A stretch of 16,422 bases of DNA. Origin: a bacterium (GTDB lineage Archaea > Thermoproteota > Nitrososphaeria > Nitrososphaerales > CADDZS01). Below the pieces are notes generated by a model. The model worked only from the letters and a program-made list of their open reading frames with translations, ran no database searches and was not told where the DNA came from. A program made the position numbers and the translations under genes. Position 1 is the stretch's first letter; each line of letters opens with the position of its first letter. This document shows positions 14,603 to 16,422 of the stretch, piece after piece. The stretch is taken from NCBI GenBank assembly GCA_027310845.1, contig DAIDAB010000029.1, positions 1-16,422 of the forward strand, in the 5' to 3' direction.

Positions 14603-15027
14603 TTCTTGATACGTCTTATTTCCTACCTCTAGCTAGGATCGGAATAAGTACTGATCTGCTCCTGGCCACAGTGGAGAATAGAACAACACTTCAAATGAAT
14701 GAAATGTCACTCAGCCTTATCTCGATATTTGAGCTCCAAGCAAAGGCAGCCGAACTAAAGATTCCCTTTGGGTTTGCTGCCCAATCGATTGAGACAATAC
14801 TCGACTCATTCGAAGTAAAGTCGTTCAGCGATCCCAAAACTGCAGAGCTGAGCTTCGAGATAAGAGAAACAATCAATGATTATATTGATTGCATTATAGT
14901 CGCAACAGCAGTGGCTTCGAGGGAGAACCTAGTCACCGAGGACACTAGGATACTGGATGAACGAGAACACTTGGAGAAAAATTATGGCATCAAGATATTC
15001 TCTTACGAGGATATGCTCAGGAGTTGA
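14599..15027 (+). CDS. vapC: VapC toxin, PIN-domain ribonuclease
   Basis: This 142-residue PIN domain has the four acidic residues expected at the metal site: Asp4 (MILDTSYFL), Glu45 (ISIFELQ), Asp97 (YIDCIIVATA) and Asp115 (LVTEDTRIL). VapC proteins are endoribonucleases that cut tRNA or rRNA when free of antitoxin. The length is normal for the family and nothing looks broken, so the pair is probably functional. It ends 111 bases from the second, convergent vapC. Specific RNA targets cannot be predicted from the sequence. Confidence 0.9.
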   Translation: MILDTSYFLPLARIGISTDLLLATVENRTTLQMNEMSLSLISIFELQAKAAELKIPFGFAAQSIETILDSFEVKSFSDPKTAELSFEIRETINDYIDCIIVATAVASRENLVTEDTRILDEREHLEKNYGIKIFSYEDMLRS

Positions 15028-15138
15028 GGCTAGAATATCAATGATGCTAGGTAAGTTTCAATGCTTCTCCAACCTGTGACGACATAATTGGTGTGTCTAC
15101 ACGAATTGGGCATCCCTTAGACCGACTGTTGTCCTAGC

Positions 15139-15543
15139 TTATAGTCTCTCTAAAGCTTCTCGCGGCGCAAACCGAGGTAAATCCAAACGATTGAAATGTC
15201 CATCAAGACTCACAATTGCTTTGGCGCCAACTTTCTTAGCCACAAAGTATTGAAGAGAATCATCGAAATCTCTGCCTATTTTTTCCGCTAATGCTGATGC
15301 AGATTGCTCCTCGGCGATAGTCGTGGCATAAACGCGAAGTCCTCGTGAATTCTGAACATTCACCAAGAATTCTGCAGTCCTTGTCCCGTTCCGAAGCGTT
15401 GTTTCCACCGCATGTATTGCGAAAGATGTGACCGTAGCCTGCAGCTTACCCTCGGAAATAGCTGACAATAATGACGCGCAATCTCCAGCTTTTTCCTGGC
15501 CAAGCGCAACTTCAAGAAATATGTTTGCGTCTATGAGAATCAT
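15139..15543 (-). CDS. vapC: VapC toxin, PIN-domain ribonuclease (second pair)
   Basis: This 134-residue PIN domain has Asp5 (MILIDANIFLE), Glu47 (HAVETTL), Asp95 (FDDSLQYFVA, with Asp92 and Asp94 nearby) and Asp114 (IVSLDGHF) in the usual four-acid pattern. It overlaps the end of its antitoxin gene by 32 bases. It shares only the fold signature with the convergent VapC at 14599-15027, so the two pairs look like independent acquisitions rather than a recent duplication. It is intact in length and active site. Confidence 0.9.
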   Translation of the reverse strand: MILIDANIFLEVALGQEKAGDCASLLSAISEGKLQATVTSFAIHAVETTLRNGTRTAEFLVNVQNSRGLRVYATTIAEEQSASALAEKIGRDFDDSLQYFVAKKVGAKAIVSLDGHFNRLDLPRFAPREALERL

Positions 15544-15787
15544 TTCTTATTCGCCAAATTGAATGCTGCAGCTCAACCGAAGTCATGCCTTTGTATTCCC
15601 TCTCATTCTTAAGAACGCCTAGGAAAGAATCCCAATCAGCTTTCCTGCCTTGCTCAGTATAGCTTTCCATGACTTCCTCCAGCGCTTTTTTAATGGCTCC
15701 CTTTTTGTAGCCATATTTCTCCATCGCCTTTTTCTTAAAGCGGCGAGCCAAATCTTCGTCTATTTCGACCTTTATCGTCTCGGTCAT
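15512..15787 (-). CDS. vapB: VapB-type antitoxin (ribbon-helix-helix, second pair)
   Basis: This 91-residue protein begins MTETIKVEIDEDLARRFKKKA, an RHH strand and first helix. A helix GAIKKALEEVMESY (about 30-43) and an acidic/basic tail that should contact the toxin follow. The 32-base overlap with vapC is longer than the usual four bases. The ATG at 15787 lies 28 bases from a TATA-like TTTAAATA, consistent with a leaderless message, and sits inside a perfect palindrome that is a likely self-repression site. Confidence 0.82.
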   Translation of the reverse strand: MTETIKVEIDEDLARRFKKKAMEKYGYKKGAIKKALEEVMESYTEQGRKADWDSFLGVLKNEREYKGMTSVELQHSIWRIRNDSHRRKHIS

Positions 15788-15797
15788 AAGTACTTAT
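15786..15797. promoter_or_regulatory. perfect palindrome ATAAGTACTTAT over the vapB start
   Basis: This 12-base perfect palindrome includes two bases of the antitoxin ATG (15785-15787, minus strand) and lies between it and the TATA-like box. RHH antitoxins commonly bind such palindromes, so it is a candidate operator. Confidence 0.5.
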
Positions 15798-15810
15798 ATC
15801 ACTAATGTCC

Positions 15811-15818
15811 TATTTAAA
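15811..15818 (-). promoter_or_regulatory. TATA-like box TTTAAATA of the second vapBC
   Basis: Minus-strand TTTAAATA centred about 28 bases upstream of the ATG at 15787, the expected spacing for a leaderless archaeal promoter. Confidence 0.5.
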
Positions 15819-15895
15819 CTGTGATTCAGAATGGAGGGTCATTGGTCACACTGAAATGGAGATCTGACACAATTCGTTATCACCGCTAAGGATCA

Positions 15896-16095
15896 TCAAA
15901 TGTTGAGTAAGGAATGTATGACGAGTTTTACTATCGTGGTCTTTCCAACCTGGCGCGTACCAGAAATGAAGTTGAATGAAAGAGGCACCAGAGAAAGATG
16001 GCGCATTTCTTTGGGTTGCCCCTTAAGTTTGAGCTTGACCATGCGTTGCACTTCGGATCCTCTTCGGCAATCCACCAAGGATTGGCGGGTTCCAT
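15896..16095 (-). pseudogene. frameshifted, truncated archaeal AAA ATPase (NPWW / AAA_14-like) remnant
   Basis: From ATG 16095 one frame reads MEPANPWWIAEEDPKCNAW, the N-terminal signature of a large archaeal AAA ATPase family. After residue 29 the similarity continues in the -1 frame as MRHLSLVPLSFNFISG then TRQVGKTTIVKL, the family's pre-Walker strand and P-loop. It ends at TGA TGA (15898-15893) after about 67 residues. Normal members run to several hundred residues with Walker B and a C-terminal DUF4143-like or winged-helix part, all missing here. The 200-base span is not a multiple of three. A sequence CCCAAAG at 16015-16009, in the right register for a -1 slip, sits at the frame change. 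Such ATPases are often on mobile or defence-related islands, matching the toxin genes around it. Confidence 0.72.
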
Positions 16096-16153
16096 TATCA
16101 ATCATATTGCGCACGAGTATATGCATCCATTTGAAATACGATTGACAATTATG

Positions 16154-16175
16154 CCCTTTCTCAGGCGAAAAAGGG
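16154..16175 (-). terminator. hairpin after the right-edge PIN gene
   Basis: CCCTTT (16154-16159) pairs with AAAGGG (16170-16175), extended by two more pairs around a short loop. It follows the PIN gene stop by about 40 bases on the minus strand and precedes the ATPase remnant. It could end the PIN transcript. Confidence 0.3.
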
Positions 16176-16215
16176 GATCAATCATGCAGAGGCTTAGCAT
16201 TTACTTGCATACCAT

Positions 16216-16422
16216 TTACTGCGGAAAATTACGCAAGAATTCTCTGCGTGAGGAAGCCTTCGTCTTGAAGGAGATCTCTGAAGAGTTGGCGAGATCCGAT
16301 CTAAGAGTCTTATCACTATTGATCAAATAGTCAGGTTTCGAGAATTCCGCTGCTGAATAAATTGGGGCATCTTTCTTATCTCTTACCCTTTCTGAGTCTT
16401 TGGCGATTCTTGGTGAAATTGC
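16216..16422 (-). CDS. PIN-domain protein, 3' end only (runs off the right edge)
   Basis: The minus-strand frame is open from the window edge to TAA at 16218-16216, giving 68 C-terminal residues. The segment RDKKDAPIYSAAEFSKPDYL then INSDKTLRSD matches the last third of a PIN domain: an acidic residue before the APIYSAA helix (like D-x-x-I-x-A-A) and DYLINSD, equivalent to the family's DYLVTGD. It is followed by a tail ending REFLRNFPQ. This looks like the chromosomal PIN proteins with KDxPVL motifs rather than the two VapC proteins nearby. The 5' part and any antitoxin lie outside the window, so function is inferred from this piece only. Confidence 0.62.
   Translation of the reverse strand, partial: AISPRIAKDSERVRDKKDAPIYSAAEFSKPDYLINSDKTLRSDLANSSEISFKTKASSRREFLRNFPQ

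Noticed and set aside
15998..16330. 110-residue plus-strand frame
   Set aside because: It crosses antisense to both the NPWW-ATPase remnant and the PIN-gene end, each with recognisable motifs on the minus strand.
1..16422. tRNA, rRNA, CRISPR array, IS element or integrase
   Set aside because: I looked for T-loop/anticodon patterns, regularly spaced repeats, transposase motifs and terminal inverted repeats and found none; small structured RNAs without known motifs cannot be excluded by eye.

Overview
The window looks archaeal. Upstream of many starts there are TATA-like boxes with little or no leader, several genes start with TTG, and the gene set includes a geranylgeranyl-type polyprenyl synthase, a UbiA prenyltransferase, a RAD55/KaiC-like ATPase, an HTH_45-type winged-helix protein, a double Lrp/AsnC-like regulator and VapBC pairs. 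This points to a TACK-type archaeon (Thaumarchaeota or Bathyarchaeia-like), but a lineage cannot be fixed from the sequence alone. I found no rRNA, tRNA, CRISPR array or transposase.

Layout. Bases 1-640: a hairpin-bearing intergenic stretch and a three-helix membrane protein. Bases 701-3545 (minus): a three-gene operon, cysM-like cysteine synthase, then a JAMM metalloprotease, then a CysO-E1-rhodanese fusion. This is the whole protein-thiocarboxylate route to cysteine, best known from Mycobacterium tuberculosis (CysM, Mec, CysO, MoeZ), with the sulfur carrier fused to its activating enzyme through an internal Gly-Gly. Bases 3546-3993: a divergent intergenic region. Then a secreted or anchored Ig-like protein (plus) and a convergent ABC-2 exporter (ATPase and permease, 4401-6799, minus). 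Bases 6932-7733: an unknown small protein and a winged-helix protein.

Bases 7943-9319 (minus): a seven-helix membrane protein with a DUF835-like, degenerate KaiC/RecA-type cytosolic domain. Bases 9473-12140 (minus): a compact operon of KaiC-like ATPase, UbiA prenyltransferase and polyprenyl diphosphate synthase. A two-module Lrp/AsnC-like regulator (12333-13463) is transcribed divergently from it.

Bases about 13500-16422 are an accessory toxin-antitoxin island: a decayed VapB/VapC remnant (13617-13874), a complete VapBC (14363-15027, plus), a second complete VapBC (15139-15787, minus, convergent to the first), a frameshifted and truncated remnant of an archaeal NPWW-type AAA ATPase (15896-16095), and the 3' end of another PIN-domain gene running off the right edge (16216-16422). 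The antitoxin promoters carry palindromes or direct repeats that look like autoregulatory operators.

The most notable system is the cysteine operon. In the fusion the sulfur-carrier Gly-Gly is buried in the chain, so it should need proteolysis before it can be adenylated, and a JAMM protease is encoded immediately upstream.
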